Below, piece after piece: positions 1 through 12,364 of a DNA stretch of 64,000 nucleotides (the first letter of the stretch is position 1; the number at the start of each line of letters is the position of its first letter). The stretch spans positions 992,001-1,056,000 of the forward strand of contig MCFL01000002.1 of assembly GCA_002102555.1 (NCBI GenBank). Reading direction: 5' to 3'. Source of the DNA: Catenaria anguillulae PL171 (taxonomy: Eukaryota; Blastocladiomycota; Blastocladiomycetes; Blastocladiales; Catenariaceae). The notes below the pieces were generated by a model that was not told the origin of the DNA, searched no databases, and saw nothing but the letters and a program-made list of their open reading frames with translations. The translations under genes were made by a program, and so were the position numbers.

Positions 1-603
1 CCTTCTTCAACAACCGCACCACCACCGCCCGCTCGCCCAACTGATGCTGCCGCCTCCACGACCCCAACGGGTCCCTGGGACGTGTGCCTGTTTCCCGTTG
101 TTGCCTCACTTCTGGACCGCGTCCACGCCGGCTACTTTCGCAAACTCGAAGATTGGCTGAACGTGTGCGACCGCGCTCTGCGCCAAGCCGCTCTCGCCAT
201 GGATCCTGTCGGCGCCGCACACGACTTGCACCAGTCGGGCGTGTTGCCGCCGGGCCTGTCGGTCAACTTGCCCAGTCCGCCGACCGTTGTCCAGTGCTAC
301 AAGCAGTTGTTGAAGGAGGTGGTCAGGAGTCAGATTGCTATGGGCAGGGAGTTTTCGGTGCCTGGGTTTTGGGTGCCGGCCGCCGTCATGGGACAGCAGG
401 GGCAATGTGCACAACCACCGCAGCAGCAGCAACAGCAACAGCAGCAGCAGCTTCAGGCGCAACAGCTAGCGGCCGGTACTGGAGACGGGAACGGGGAGAC
501 ACAGATGCAGAGTGGAGGCACGGCGGGATATGCGGAGGGAGGTCAAGGCGTCGTTGGATCAGTTCACTCGGTCGGTCAGGCGGAATCGGGACCACCTTCA
601 TGA
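1..603 (+). CDS. C-terminal part of a glutamine-rich protein of unknown function (5' partial)
   Basis: The frame is open from the first base to a TGA at 601-603, so this is the last 200 residues of a gene that begins left of the window. A Pro/Thr/Ala-rich linker (about residues 1-25) leads into a compact segment with no obvious low complexity, including FRKLEDWLNVCDRAL, then a glutamine tract (about residues 140-151) and a Gly/Gln-rich tail. The Q tract and disordered tail would suit a transcriptional or RNA-related regulator, but I recognise no domain. No signal peptide or membrane segment is visible in this part. The antisense frame across the CAG tract is a leucine-run shadow. Confidence 0.55.
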   Translation, partial: PSSTTAPPPPARPTDAAASTTPTGPWDVCLFPVVASLLDRVHAGYFRKLEDWLNVCDRALRQAALAMDPVGAAHDLHQSGVLPPGLSVNLPSPPTVVQCYKQLLKEVVRSQIAMGREFSVPGFWVPAAVMGQQGQCAQPPQQQQQQQQQQLQAQQLAAGTGDGNGETQMQSGGTAGYAEGGQGVVGSVHSVGQAESGPPS

Positions 604-912
604 TTCGGAGTTGCATTGTCGATCTTGTATTTAGTTTCTTCACAACTTTCATCTTGAACTGGCGATGTCATACAGCTTCATTTTTGCGCCTCCTTTGCGA
701 TGCATTTTTTGGCCCTGGTACTAGTCGCGTGTATTGTTCTTTGCTGTTCAGCTTGAGGTTTTGGTCGTCCATTTTGCATGCGAATTGAAGCTCCCATTCT
801 GTGGCCTGTACCGTTCTTTGAGACCACAGGAGAAGTGATCAATTACCAAATGGAAGAGTATTAAGGAGAATTGTATACAAGCTACCAAATCAAAACAGCG
901 TCCAACCCGTCT
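604..912. other. Intergenic spacer between convergent 3' ends
   Basis: AT-richer DNA between the stop of the partial left-hand gene and the stop of the NOL11-like gene on the other strand. I see only presumed 3' UTRs here and no coding or RNA signature. Confidence 0.5.
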
Positions 913-3394
913 CTAGAAGTGCACCACCTCCACCTGATACCTCTCCTTTTGCGTAATCTGCCTCTGCTCCCTGACCCGGCCATCCAACCCAACAAACTTG
1001 CCCACGGCCTGCCGCTCCTGCTGCTGTCTGACCTGCTGCAAGAACCACGTGAGCACGCCAACCGTATCCTGCACGCCCGCAACCGCCTTTGCCTGTGGCT
1101 TGAGCGCGGCTTGCAGGGCGTGCACGGCATTGACGAGCGACGAGCCTGCTTGATCGGCGGGAGGGGCGCCCGCTGCGGACGACGACGCACCTGCAACAAG
1201 CAACGTGGTCAGGTGTGCATCGAGCAAGTGGTTGAGCCAGGGAACCACAATGGCCTTGTCCGTGTCGTCGGCCACAAGCATTTGCGTGAGCACAGTCAGC
1301 ACAAGGTGTGCGTCAACGGCATCGAGCTTGGCCATGGCGGAGTGCACAAACACGTCCGTGTGCGGGTACGCGAGCGCACGCACAAGCACGCGCTTTGCGG
1401 CCTGGTTGTCCATATCTTGGTCGCCAAACAATTTGGACGCGCCATCTTGCGCCGCGATGGCGCGGCACAGCACCAGCACGAGCTTGACGAGCTCGTCCTC
1501 GGGGACATCGGCCACGCGCTTGAGCGTCAGTTCCAGCACAGGTGCGGATACCTGTTGCTCGACCAACTTTGACAGCAAGCCCACGTCGCCACCACGTTGC
1601 GCTTTGCATCGAGCACCACGGGCATGAGCGCGTGCGAAACGTGATTGTGCTTGAGCAAGTACTCGAGCACGCGGCGCGAAAACACGGGCGTTGCGCGCGG
1701 GGCTGGGTCAAACATGGCATGCAGCACAATTTGGCCACCTTGGGCGATACATCGGGCAGGGCGTCCGATGCCGACACGGGCGCAGGGGCCGTACGTGCTT
1801 GCTTCTTGAGCCAGTTGAAGAGGGTCGCTTCGAGTGCCGCGGGGGAGTTGGCGCTTGCGAGGTTGGAAAGCAATTGCGCCTCGGCGTCGCGCGCACTCGT
1901 GAGCGATGCGGTCCATTGCGTCACGTCGTCCGACTGAGGGAGCATGGCGCGCAGCGAAACGTTGGCGGACGAGACAAGGTCGGTGGGCGAGGATGCACGG
2001 TTGCGTCCAAGAACAGAGAGGAGCGACACGGGTCGGGATTCCACCGTGCAGCGCAACAGAACGGCCTTGGACGGCCCGCGTTTTGAGTGGCATGACGACA
2101 GCGACGCAATCACGTGGTCGTCAACGGCAATCAGCTCAGAGACGAGGTCGTTGGTAAGCGCCCTTTGCGGCTGCCCCAGTTTGGGTTCCGGCGGGGCAAT
2201 GGTGGCAATCAGATCGGCATCAAATGTTGTTGAGCCCTGCACGGTGCCAAAGGCGGCACTGTACAAGCTGACAGAGTAGCGGGACTTTTCTCCCGACGGT
2301 GCCTTGGACAAGACGTGCAAAAGGGCAATGAACTTGTTGTCGAGCGCAGCGCATTGCAACGGGACCGATTCCGAACTAGGAGCAAGTGTCACGACATGCG
2401 GCGCAGGAAGGGACGCCATGTCCGAAGTGAGCGGCAGCGTGTGCGAGACAAGGTAGGCGCCAGGAACAAGAGCACAAGGTGGCGGGATGGAGCATGCAAG
2501 GAAAACTGGAACGGCGAGTCCTTGCAGCTTGTTGGGTTGGGAAGCGGGTGTGCATAAACGAGATCGAGCGCGCCGGCAGCAGTGATGGTGCACAAAACTG
2601 CGAGGGGCTGATGCTTTTCCGGCGTGGAAACGAGCAAAAGGAGGTACAAGGTGCCATTGGCTGCAAAGTCCTTGGCAAACAGGACCGTCGGTTCAAAGGG
2701 CGTGGCTGCGGTTGCTTTAGCGGCTGCAGCAGCGGCGGCACCGCCGCTCTTCTTGCCCTTCTTGGATGCAGGCGCAGGTGCAGGCTTTGGTTTGGGTGGC
2801 TCGGGGAGATCCAGTTGGAGGGAATGTGTTTCGGTCGACTTGAGGCTGTGCGAGACAAGCGAGATTTTGGCATTGTGATGGACAACAATGAGGTGGTTTG
2901 GGACCGACGCTGGCGCAAAGACAGAGAAGATGGTATCGTCCATCTATCACACAACACACGAGAGAGGCAATCCGCCAACGTTAGCCCAGCATGCTCTTGC
3001 ATACAGACAATCATCATGATCCCAATACCGAAAGCTCGTCTCGATGGTTGATGTCGGAATCGCACGTCCACGACCAAATTGTCCGCGACGAGGCGCTCCT
3101 GGGCAAGTCAATGTGTGCCTTGATGGGCGCAAAGATGCGCAGCTTGGCATGGTGAATGACGGGGTTGGACGCAAACACCGTCTTTGGGTGAAGTGCCCAC
3201 ACAGCCACTCGCTTGACGTCCCGCACATTAAACACGGCCAGCGAGTGGCCAGACAGGGCAACCGCCACCAGCGGTGCGGAATCGGGCGGCCCGAATGTTG
3301 ACGAGTGCGACGGTGGTGGGACCCGCGACAGGAGCGGGGCCACGTTGACGGCGGGCGACGAAACCTCGGTGAAGCGGACGGTCGCAGAGAGCAT
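913..3394 (-). CDS. NOL11/Utp8-like nucleolar protein (SSU processome), with three apparent frame slips
   Basis: Members of this family sit in the t-UTP part of the small-subunit processome and support Pol I transcription and early 18S processing in the nucleolus. The C terminus matches human NOL11 from memory: a HLLDAHLTTLLVAG segment, a helical stretch ending in FLQQVRQQQERQ, and a final YQVEVVHF comparable to NOL11 YSIEVLEL. The N-terminal half has beta-propeller-like hydrophobic strands and a Lys/Ala/Pro-rich insert. Proposed exons are 3029-3394 and 913-2943, joined over an 85 nt GTATTG...TAG intron. Start at the first ATG of the frame that reads through (MLSATVRF). Within exon 2 the protein-like frame changes near 2470, 1735 and 1590. 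Each change fits one missing base and none has a usable acceptor, so I read these as sequence errors rather than introns. The family assignment rests mainly on the C-terminal 120 residues. Confidence 0.6.
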
Positions 3395-4352
3395 GGCGGT
3401 CGGTGGGTGGAGGCCGTTGATTTCAGCGGGATGGCGTCGCTTGCATGGGGCTCGTTTCCATCGATCGTGAGCATGTACTTTGCATCCAGAAACTGGGTTG
3501 GGCACTGCCGTCTTCTGCATGGGTCGACTTGAAGACTTGGGTGTGCTCCTGGCAACGCATCACGTGTGTGGCTTGATTGAGAAGCGCGTGAGTCTGCGTT
3601 CCCACCATCGTTCCCACCAACTGTGTGTGTGTTTAGACTATGGATCTATCGTGTCGGTTTGTAAACATACATGGCTACGTATACCAGATGGGCGGAAAAC
3701 AACATGAAGTGATATTAATCTGAAGCCAAAACTTCATGCATGCCAGGCCTCTCACTCCTGTTGCAATTGGATGGAATTCTTGCACGGCCGCGGTCAGCGG
3801 AGTCGTCATTCATTCGAGAGATGGTGCACAAGCCGCAGCCACTTGATTCGAGTTTCAGTTCACCAGCTTCCAGACTCATCCCGTAGCCATGTGATGTCGT
3901 TCCAGACAAATGTTCGGCGCAGAGCGCCAGTTTCAAGTTGTTCTCGTAAAAACACGTTTTGCCAATGTCTCACTCACTTGAAGCTTTTGTAACCAGGGTC
4001 CATCGATATCCGAGCATGATTCTGCACCAATCCTGTGCCGTCCCACTGCCTTGTCAGCACGCCACGAGTCGGAAGTTATCGGGCGTTTCCTCACTTTGAC
4101 GAAAACAGAGAGGCCACTGACCAAGAAACGTTTCTTGCGGTGATTCGGTCATGCCCGAATTGACGTCCATCGGCGGGCAGTGCCGCACACACTGCAGAAG
4201 AAGAAGGCGCCAAAAATATAAAACCTTCCTCGGCCCGCTTGCTTCTGGACCCATGCCAAGCCGTTCTCGACTCGCCCACTCCCTTTCTAGACTCTCTAGA
4301 CGCCAATACCTAGCCCCGCTTTCGTTGCCTCACATTCCCCTCGTGGTCCATC
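3395..4352. other. Divergent promoter region (NOL11-like gene / alkaline phosphatase)
   Basis: Non-coding spacer between two outward-facing start codons. It holds a TATA-like box for the alkaline phosphatase gene at 4215-4223. Otherwise I see only short ORFs without protein-like composition. Confidence 0.5.
4215..4223 (+). promoter_or_regulatory. TATA-like box of the alkaline phosphatase gene
   Basis: AATATAAAA lies about 130 bases upstream of the ATG at 4353, in an otherwise GC-rich region, at a distance that allows a 5' UTR of roughly 100 nt. Assigned by motif and position only. Confidence 0.5.
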
Positions 4353-6425
4353 ATGAAGCTTTCCCTTCTCGCCTTGATGGCCTTTGTCGCCTCTGTTGCG
4401 GCGCAAGAGCCCGCGTACGGTCGGCGCCCGACTCCTCAGCCCGCTCCGCAGCCAGCTGATGTTTGCGAGTCCCCGCTCAAGGTCCATCATCCGGAATCAA
4501 AGGTGCTTGGAAAGTGGTCGACTTACACGGGCAAGCCGCAAACCAACCGCCGCGGATGCCGTCCCAAAAAGAACTTTGTCTTCATGTACGTGCGGATTAT
4601 CCCGTCATGGAAATAGCTTGTTTCGTTCATCGCATGCTCGGCGCAATGTTCCTAACCTGTTCCCTGCTTGCCTCATGGTAATAACCTCTGCCGTCGAATC
4701 TTGCAAACCCGACAGGATTTCCGATGGATTTGGTATTGCTTCTGAAACGATTGCCCGCGAGTTTTACCAATGGCAAACCCACGGTTCCGATGCAGCCGCC
4801 ATGGCCGATGTGGACGACATTTTGCCTCTGGATGCGCTTCACGTTGGCTCGGTCCGCACCAAGGCGTCCGATTCGTGGGTCACCGACTCGGCTGCATCTG
4901 CCACCTCCTTTGCTTCAGGCATCAAGACAGCAAATGGTGCCATTGGCGTGGACCAGCGTGAGATCCCCGTTGCTACGATTCTCGAAGCGGCCAAGCAACA
5001 CGGTTACTTGACCGGCCTCGTTGCCACCTCGCGTACGTCACAATCATCTCTTTAGCGGCTCACTGTCAAGCACGACCGCTCTTGCTCACCTGAGTTTATC
5101 CTCTTTGTAATTCATGCAGGGATTACCCACGCTACTCCCGCCGGCTTTTCTGCTCATGTCACAACTCGCGATCAGGAGGACTTGATTGCTGTTCACCAGA
5201 GTATGTGCTTCCAACGTTCTGATCGACATTGGATTCCGTCCGAAATGTCTCACATCCTTCTGCACCTGTCAATAGTTGGCGACAACCCGCTTGGCCGCTC
5301 GGTGGATCTCATGCTTGGTGGCGGTCGCCGCCATTTCCAGCCCAACACCACCCGCGGCGGCACCCGTCGAGATGGCCGCGACTTGATTGCTGAAGGCCGC
5401 AACAAGTTCGGATGGAAGTCCTTCATCGAGACACGTCAAGAACTCGTTCAACTGCCAAAGACCAAGGCTGCCTTGCCCCTTCTTGGTCTCTTTGCCGCCA
5501 GTCATATGGACTACGAAATCGATCGGAATGCGACCGCTCAAGCGTCTTTGGCGGAAATGACCGACGCGGCGCTCACCATTCTCGCCGACGCATCGTCCGA
5601 ATGCGACTCTCCTGGCTTCTTCCTTATGGTCGAGGGATCCCGCATCGACCATGCGGCACATGCAAATGATGCACCCACGCACATTTACGACATCTTGGCC
5701 TACCAACATGCAGTGTCTGTTGTCAAGTCGTTCGTGCGCGCTAACCCAAACACTGGCGCCATTAGCACGTCCGACCACGAAACTGGTTCGTCCTTGAATT
5801 TATTCTCCTTGTCCATAGCTTTTTTTTTTTTTTGGTTTCTCATATCTTTTTGCGTGCATTAGGCGGCGTTGGCAAGGGCTGGCAAGTGGATCGTAACCGC
5901 GACCAAAAGTTCTACTATGCGTGGAACCCGGACAAGATTGCCACCCAAAAGGCCTCTATCGAATCCTTCTCGAGCACCATCACCCGCTTCAACGGCACCG
6001 ACGTTGCCGGATTCATCCGCCGCACCGTTGCCGACCGCCTTGGCGTGACCGACTTGACCGATGCCGAGCTGGCGCGTTTGATTCAAGGCCGTGACGACGC
6101 CATTGCTCGCCGGTACCCTGGTGTCTTCTCCATGGACAATGCCCTGTCGACTCTGATTTCCACTCGCAGTCTCGTGGGCTTTAATACCAATGGACACACT
6201 GGCCAGGACGTTGAGCTCTATGCAATCAACGCTCCTGGGTTGAGGGGCAACATGGACAACACCTACGTCGCAAAGTACGCCGGCCAGTTTTTGGGTGTGT
6301 GGGATTCGATTCCCGCGCTGTCGCAGCGTTTGCGTGGCATGAACGTGGGTCCGTCGCGTAATTCGCAGCCCAAGGTCAAGCGGTCCTTTTCCGAGCGCGA
6401 GTACCATGTCCACCATGAGCATTAG
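4353..6425 (+). CDS. Secreted alkaline phosphatase (PhoA/Pho8 family)
   Basis: A metal-dependent phosphomonoesterase; 567 residues are predicted from five exons (4353-4585, 4716-5032, 5120-5200, 5276-5785, 5863-6425), all junctions in phase. The N terminus MKLSLLALMAFVASVAAQ is a typical cleavable signal peptide. Family landmarks are the metal-binding ISDGFG after intron 1, the nucleophile serine in TDSAASATSFASG, LMLGGGRRHF, VEGSRIDHAAHANDA and the metal-binding SDHETGG, which is restored exactly by splicing intron 4. No C-terminal hydrophobic tail or N-terminal anchor beyond the signal peptide is seen. This suggests an extracellular or periplasmic enzyme rather than the vacuolar type II form of yeast Pho8. 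The tail is basic and His-rich (RKR-free but ending EYHVHHEH). Introns are 75-130 nt, two of them starting GTACGT. Confidence 0.93.
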
Positions 6426-6837
6426 ATTTGTTCATTTCTAAAGGTGTACGATTGCAGCAAGCATGTATCGTTGTGTTGGTATTTAGAATGTAAAGCAGGT
6501 AAATATCTGTCGACTGCAGATTGACGTCTCAAGACCCGACACCATCTCTCAGACCGTCTCAGCTCAGCTGGGTCGAGTCAGAATACATCACCGAGCCGCA
6601 TTCCATGTCCAACTGCGTAATTGTCATAACTGACACGAGTTTAAGGAACCAGTGTATGTACAAAAGAAGAACTGCCAAGAAAAGAGCGAGATGAAGTCAC
6701 TGTGGACACAACTACAGTAATGAACAGGGAGTAGCAGGCCATAGGAAGAAACGGCACGGCTTGAGAAATGGTTGGATAGGCGAGAGAAACTGTCCTCAAC
6801 GGAATGGGCAAGAGCGAGAAGCCGAGCATTCACGACA
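6426..6837. other. Intergenic spacer between convergent 3' ends
   Basis: Presumed 3' UTRs of the alkaline phosphatase and RGS genes. No coding or structured RNA signal recognised. Confidence 0.5.
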
Positions 6838-9800
6838 TCATGGCTGACTCCCCAAAAGCCTCGAGCTGCTTTGCGTTGAATCGACGACTCGCCCGCTCAT
6901 CTCGCTCGGATGATCAGACGCAGTCGACGTCACAGATCGCCTTTCCGGAGAAATGGAGCGCCCACTCTTGGTACTCGTCCGTCTACCAGCCTTTCCGGCA
7001 ACATCTGTGCTCCCCAGCATGGGTGCGACGGAAGACGCGTCCTCAAACTCGTCCTCGGCCTCGTCGCCACTCCGCCCAGTGGCGCCCCCTGTCGCCGCCA
7101 CGGACTCTGAGGCACCATGGCCAACGGAGTGGGTTTGCTTTTGTGTCCGCCGACCAGATTTGGACCTCGATCTTGGGGTCATTGTTGCCGAGCCGCCAGA
7201 ATCGTGATCCCCATCGCCCGCCGACTCGTGCTGGGAAACCAGGTCTCGTGCAACTTCCTTGACTTGCTCGCGGAGAGCGGCGAGATCTTGTCGAAGAATG
7301 GTCATGGACGACTCGTCACCGGCCATGTCTTGCTCGATTTCGCGTTCAAGCTTGCCGATAATGTTCTGCTCAATGAGGAGAGTGGGATCGAGTTGCCCAC
7401 CAAAGAACTTGGCCAGCTTGTTGAACTGGAAAAGAGAAAAAAAAAAACACATAGCGTGAGGGCTGGGATGATAACGCCAATGAAACGAACGAGAATGTGT
7501 ACCTTTTGCTTGCGACGGACCTTGTCCCTCCTCACCCTCGCAGCTTCGCCGTCAGTGCTCTCTGTATCTGAACTCGTCACACTTACCGCTGTTGACATCA
7601 ACGATGGCGACGATCCATTCCTGGCCATCCCCGCGGCGCTGGCCGCAGATGACCCTGCGCCACTTGCCGCCGCCATGGCACCCACATCGGTCGGCGATAC
7701 CGACACTTCCTGATGCTCGGGAATCGCACCGGGGACCTGCTCGGGTGGCACCGTGCTCGCCAAATGCTCCAACACATTGGCCAGCGCCTTGGTATCCGTC
7801 AACACACGTGAAATGGACAAGATGGACTTGCGATGCTCGTACGTGCGCCTTTGGGTTTCCGTCAAGGCCTCGGTAGGCGGCAATTGGCCAAACATTTTTT
7901 CCAGCTTGTTGACACGTTTGCGCTGCTCACGTCGCTGCTCCTTTGTCGCTGGCGGACGCCGCACGGATGTGACTCCTGCCCCAGCGCCCGAAGCGGAACC
8001 ACCTTGTTGGGCCGTGCCAACGGATGCGGGCAATTTGCCCTCACCCAAAATCTGCTGCAACTTGCCTCTCCGCTGCACCTTGCGCAACTTTGCGGCGTTC
8101 GGATCCACAGGACGTTCGCGGGACATGAGCGATGAGCCGTCGTCGGGATCGTCGTCGTCGTCGTCAGATGAGTTGAGCAAATCGGACTCGGCAAATGTCA
8201 TGTCGTCCTCCATGAAAGGGTCGGCGTCCATGAATTCCTCGTCGGACCCTTCGGCTGAGGCGAGACCTTGGTATGATGTCGACGTCGCGATGCCGCCCGC
8301 GGCGGCATTGGCACGTAGCCCGCCAGCCGACAAACGGCGGTCAAGCGGGTTGTTTGGATTAAATACTTCACGAAGCAGCCTGAGAAGGAAGTGAAAATCA
8401 AGTCAGCATGAAATAAACTGCGAGTGAGCTGCCCAGGTCAAGAAGAACGTACGCATCGTAAGCGGTATTCTCATCCAACGCCTCTCCCAAAACATGCCTC
8501 AGTTTCTTGGACCTCCTCGTCAACATGGCCTTTGTCTCGCTCGGCAACTCGTTGAGCGTCGCCACGGGCAGCTGCGCAATCTGATTCACGTCATCTTTAC
8601 CGGAATCGCCCTTGCCGTACTTGCCCGGACTCGCCCCTCCTTGACCTGCCAGCGTCCCAATCCCCGCCATTGGACCACCACCATTGGTCGCGGCCGAAAT
8701 ACCCCTCGGCCGTGGGTTCGGCTGTGCTGCGGTGCCAGGTAATGGCAAATCGGCGTGTGAATCGCCTCCCGCGTCGCCCATGTCCACCTTCTTGCCGAAA
8801 AACTCGGCCAGCTTGTCGGCGCGCTTCTTGCGCGAGTACAAATCGTCGTCGCCTGCCCCACTGGCAGTCGCTCCCGCGGCCGCACTTGCTCCAGCCGCTG
8901 TTGCACCTGCCGCGGTGCCGCCCGTGGGACTCGCCTGCTCGCTCCCGCTCGATGCACCGCCGTCACTGTAAATCGGCATGGCCAACAAATCCTCTTGCGA
9001 CAAATGATGCAAGCTGCTGGTGCTTGTGGCCGACGCTGCCGCCAAGTCCTCAGCCTTGGCCACAATCGGCGTAAACTGCCGATGCATCTGGTCCTTGAGC
9101 TGGTCGCGCTTGTCCTTGGATTCGTCAACTCCGAAAAACTTGGACAGCTTCTTTTCCTTTTGAACCTTGCGCACACGCTGAAGGGCCGCGGCTTGCGACA
9201 CTTGCGACCAGTAGCCCTCAATGGCAGTCGACGCTGGGAAGTAGCATTTCACGACGCGGTTGAGGAACTTTTCCTTGAGGTAAACGGGAGGGCGCGCGCC
9301 ACGCATGGTGAATGCAGCGCCGCCGTTGATTTCGAGCATGAGTTCGAGGTTGGGTTTGAAGTGATGTGCAAATGGGCCACGGATTTTGGCGGCAAAGTAC
9401 GCTTGAGGGTCTGCAGTGAATGCAGCATGGAGGGCAAGTGAGAATTTTGAGTGATGGCCGCAATAGAAAGGACGTACTCGAGCTCCTGAACCGCAAAAAC
9501 TCCTTAACTTTTCCGCCTTTTCAAACTTGGGAAACACTTGCTTCTTCAAAATGCAGTACACATGCAGTTGCGCTTCATCAAACGTGCGCAAATCTCGCTG
9601 CAGCTCGACCGCATGCTCAATCTCTGCGCGCATTTCCGCCGGAATGTTGATGACCAGTGGCGCGTGCTCGTCAATGTACATGAAGTAAATGTACTTGCCC
9701 ATCAACCAACGCAGCTCGGGAGTCGTTGATGTAAAGATTTCGACCTCGATCCAAAACAAGAGCGCCTCCAAACTAAGCTCGGTCGTGCAAAACTCGCGAA

Positions 9801-10970
9801 ACAGGGTCAGGCCAGCATGGTTTCGGAGCAAGCCCAGGAACCTGTTGTCGCCTGTTTCTTCGAGGAGCTCCTTGCTGGTTGGCGACACAGCGGCGGCGAG
9901 CGCGTCGGGCGTGCCATCGAGAGGCGTGTACAGGTCGAAATCCGACTTGAGCAGGGGATTCTTCGAGTTGCCCTTGGCGCTTCCGTCGGTGCAAGCTGTA
10001 ACATTGTTTGGGTCCAATTGGGTCACATCGTCGGCTGCCAATTGAGGCTTGTGCCATTAGCCTTCCTTTGACTGAAGAAGAGAGAAATGACAAGGCAAAA
10101 CGTACAATCCATGCCCTCAACCACAACCACCAAATCCCCCAAGTTCAACACACTCGAAATTACATCCCTGAAATGAAACTCGCGCCCGCCCGCATCACAC
10201 AACAAGCCCACGATCAACGGGCCGCGCTTCAAATCACGCTCGCTATTGAACGACGCTTGCTGTGCTTGCACCCACTTGGACCCGTTGAGGTTGGTGTTTG
10301 CACACCCGACTTGTTCCCGCCAGGCGAAGGCGGTGGCACGCGACATTGCTCTGCAAATGGGTATACCTGAAGGCGTACTCGGCCTCGATGAGGGCCGCAA
10401 GATATTCAATGGTGCGCGAGGCATCGACCGTGACTGCAAAAGTAATTGGCGGCGAGCCTGCAGGAGCGAACGAAGCAGGTAGCCGGATGTGGAGACGAAG
10501 GAACGAGATGATGTGAATGGAGGTGCGCTCCACCTTTTTGCGCATGAGGTGTGTCATGCGGTCTTCCGGCTTGGTCAACAGATGAAGGTCTTCGGCTGTG
10601 AATAGATGACGAACGGATGGCGGTCAATGTCAAGCAGGGGGGACTATGGAACACACAGTAACAAGGTGGATGCTGATGTACTACCAGACGATTCTGAGGA
10701 TCGACTGTCGGATCGGGACTGGGCAAGCGTCACGGTTTGATTGAAGGTTGGAGACAGTTTGGCATTGTTGTTGCCCAGCGATCCATTCCCTCTTGGGCTT
10801 GCAGCGCTGGAAATTTCTGCGGCCGTAGAATTGGCCAGTGCGCTCAGCGAGTCGTCGGAGCCTAACAACACGTTCGGAAGGACGGGCAGCGGTGGCGCTT
10901 GGCTCGCGTTTCCAGCTGCAGCTACAGGGGGAACGTCTTTGGCTGCCGATGATGACGCGGGGCCAGACAT
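6838..10970 (-). CDS. RGS-domain protein with six repeated KLxxFFG-type motifs
   Basis: Six exons (10685-10970, 10367-10595, 10106-10242, 8453-10034, 7503-8379, 6838-7425) give about 1232 residues with every junction in phase; the exon 3 acceptor at 10243-10244 is the least certain. Order: disordered Ser-rich N terminus; an about 100-residue segment of beta strands around ITFAVTVDASRTIEYLAALI and VVVVEGMD (ubiquitin-like in pattern); an RGS domain (LLRNHAGLTLFREFCTTELS through KKQVFPKFEKAEKLRSF), expected to act as a GTPase-activating domain for heterotrimeric G-alpha; then a long Ser/Ala/Gly-rich tail. Spread through the tail are six copies of a basic segment ending in K-L-x-x-[FIMV]-[FL]-G. 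The C terminus has an acidic/amphipathic stretch (LEREIEQDMAG through VKEVARDLV) likely to form a coiled coil. The start is the first ATG of the open frame. Confidence 0.8.
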
Positions 10971-12364
10971 GATGGGGCACCCAGGACGTAACAGCGCTAT
11001 TTGGGGTCAAGATGTGGATGTCTGGCGAATTGCTTCAAGTCGTCAAGTTGGATTATGTGTCGATATGCATGGCTTTCAGAGCTAATTCACGGTCCTATTG
11101 CCTCAAGAGTTGACCCTCAGATTTGCGGACACGCGATCCGACGTGGTTGGGTTGTCCAGACCCAACTCGGGATTGACAGCCTTGTAAAACTTAACTCCTT
11201 GCGGACTTGCTCGTGAGTGATTTCTTGGATTTAAGCCTGCACAGGATGCCATAGATTGGGTTGTTGTGAACGCCAAACCATCGAGTACATGCTCAAGCAT
11301 TGTCGCCGAATCGTCGACCAAGATCACCATTCCTTCCAGGCTGGTCAGACTCACAAGACAAAAAGAAAACACAAATGGTGCACACAAGAATCACGACAAC
11401 AGCCACTAGCATGGCACCTGCACACACTCACTCACTTGAAGGTATCACATTGCCCCCTTGACCCAATCCGCCGCCGGCAACACTTGAACTCTCGGCCCAC
11501 CTTTGTACTCATGTCGAGTCGGAAGAATGAGCAACGAGAGCAGGGCAGCGATATCGGTCAACCAGAACGGGCGTACAATCAGGGGGAAAAAACCTTGCGC
11601 TAGACGGTATCCGCCATGACCGTAACCAAAGGATGCATTTATCGATGGACGTCCAAAGTCTTGGCGTCATATTGCGATAACCATGATCCACCGGCAGGCA
11701 AGACGGCCATTGTATACAAAACCGTGGGTCGCCACAATGAGAGATGCTTGATAAGCGTACAGCATAATGGCCGGCCTGTCGCGCCATCTTGAATGGGTCC
11801 TTGGGGGCAGCCGTCAATGGAGCCGGCCGTCAATGATGCACATTTCGGCCGGAATCACGACGGGGCAACAAGAGCATGGTCGGGGGTTGACTTTGACAGG
11901 ATGAAGGCACGCATGGGTGGGACAGAGACCTGCATTGACAGCGCTGACGATCCGGAACGTCGAGACAAAATGAACCAAGTGCACTCTAGTCGCTTGTATT
12001 GGCGATCATGGTGCGCATTTGAGAATGCCAGCACTACAATGTCTTGGCCCGTCGGGAGAATGCTTGTGAGGCTCTCGCAGTAGAAAACGCCGCGGCGCCA
12101 ACGGAGAAACACTGGGCGGGCCATCGCTCACAGGGTTCTTCGAATGAGCAATTGCATTGAGTTCGCTGAGCCAGAAAAGCACGGCTTTCGCATGTTGAAT
12201 CAGCGAAGAACACAGGGGCTAGGCTCAATTAGGAAATAGGTTGTGGGCTTCATGACGACCTAGAGCTCGCTTGATCCGAAATATACTCCGGTTGACAATG
12301 GCCGCGAAATCGTCTTCTCTTGACGGCTCGACTCAAAGCAAAGGCAACAGCATTTGACGCCAAC
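10971..12364. other. Intergenic region, no gene recognised
   Basis: About 1.4 kb upstream of the RGS gene (minus strand) and of the small gene at 12365 (plus strand), so most likely divergent regulatory DNA. ORFs of 90-115 codons occur on both strands, but none has a protein-like composition, splice partners or a recognisable motif. A TATA-like AAATATAC lies near 12280. Confidence 0.4.

Noticed and set aside
9412-9478. GTACGT...GCAG intron inside exon 4 of the RGS gene
   Set aside because: It is 67 nt, so removal breaks the frame, whereas the unspliced frame is open and makes all six exons add up in phase.
10351-10366. 16-nt GTATAC...GCAG intron in the RGS gene
   Set aside because: Too short for a normal spliceosome. 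A longer intron from the same donor to the acceptor at 10243-10244 keeps phase as well.
10971-12364. Several 90-115 codon ORFs upstream of the small membrane protein
   Set aside because: Both strands give similar-length frames with random-looking composition and no motifs.
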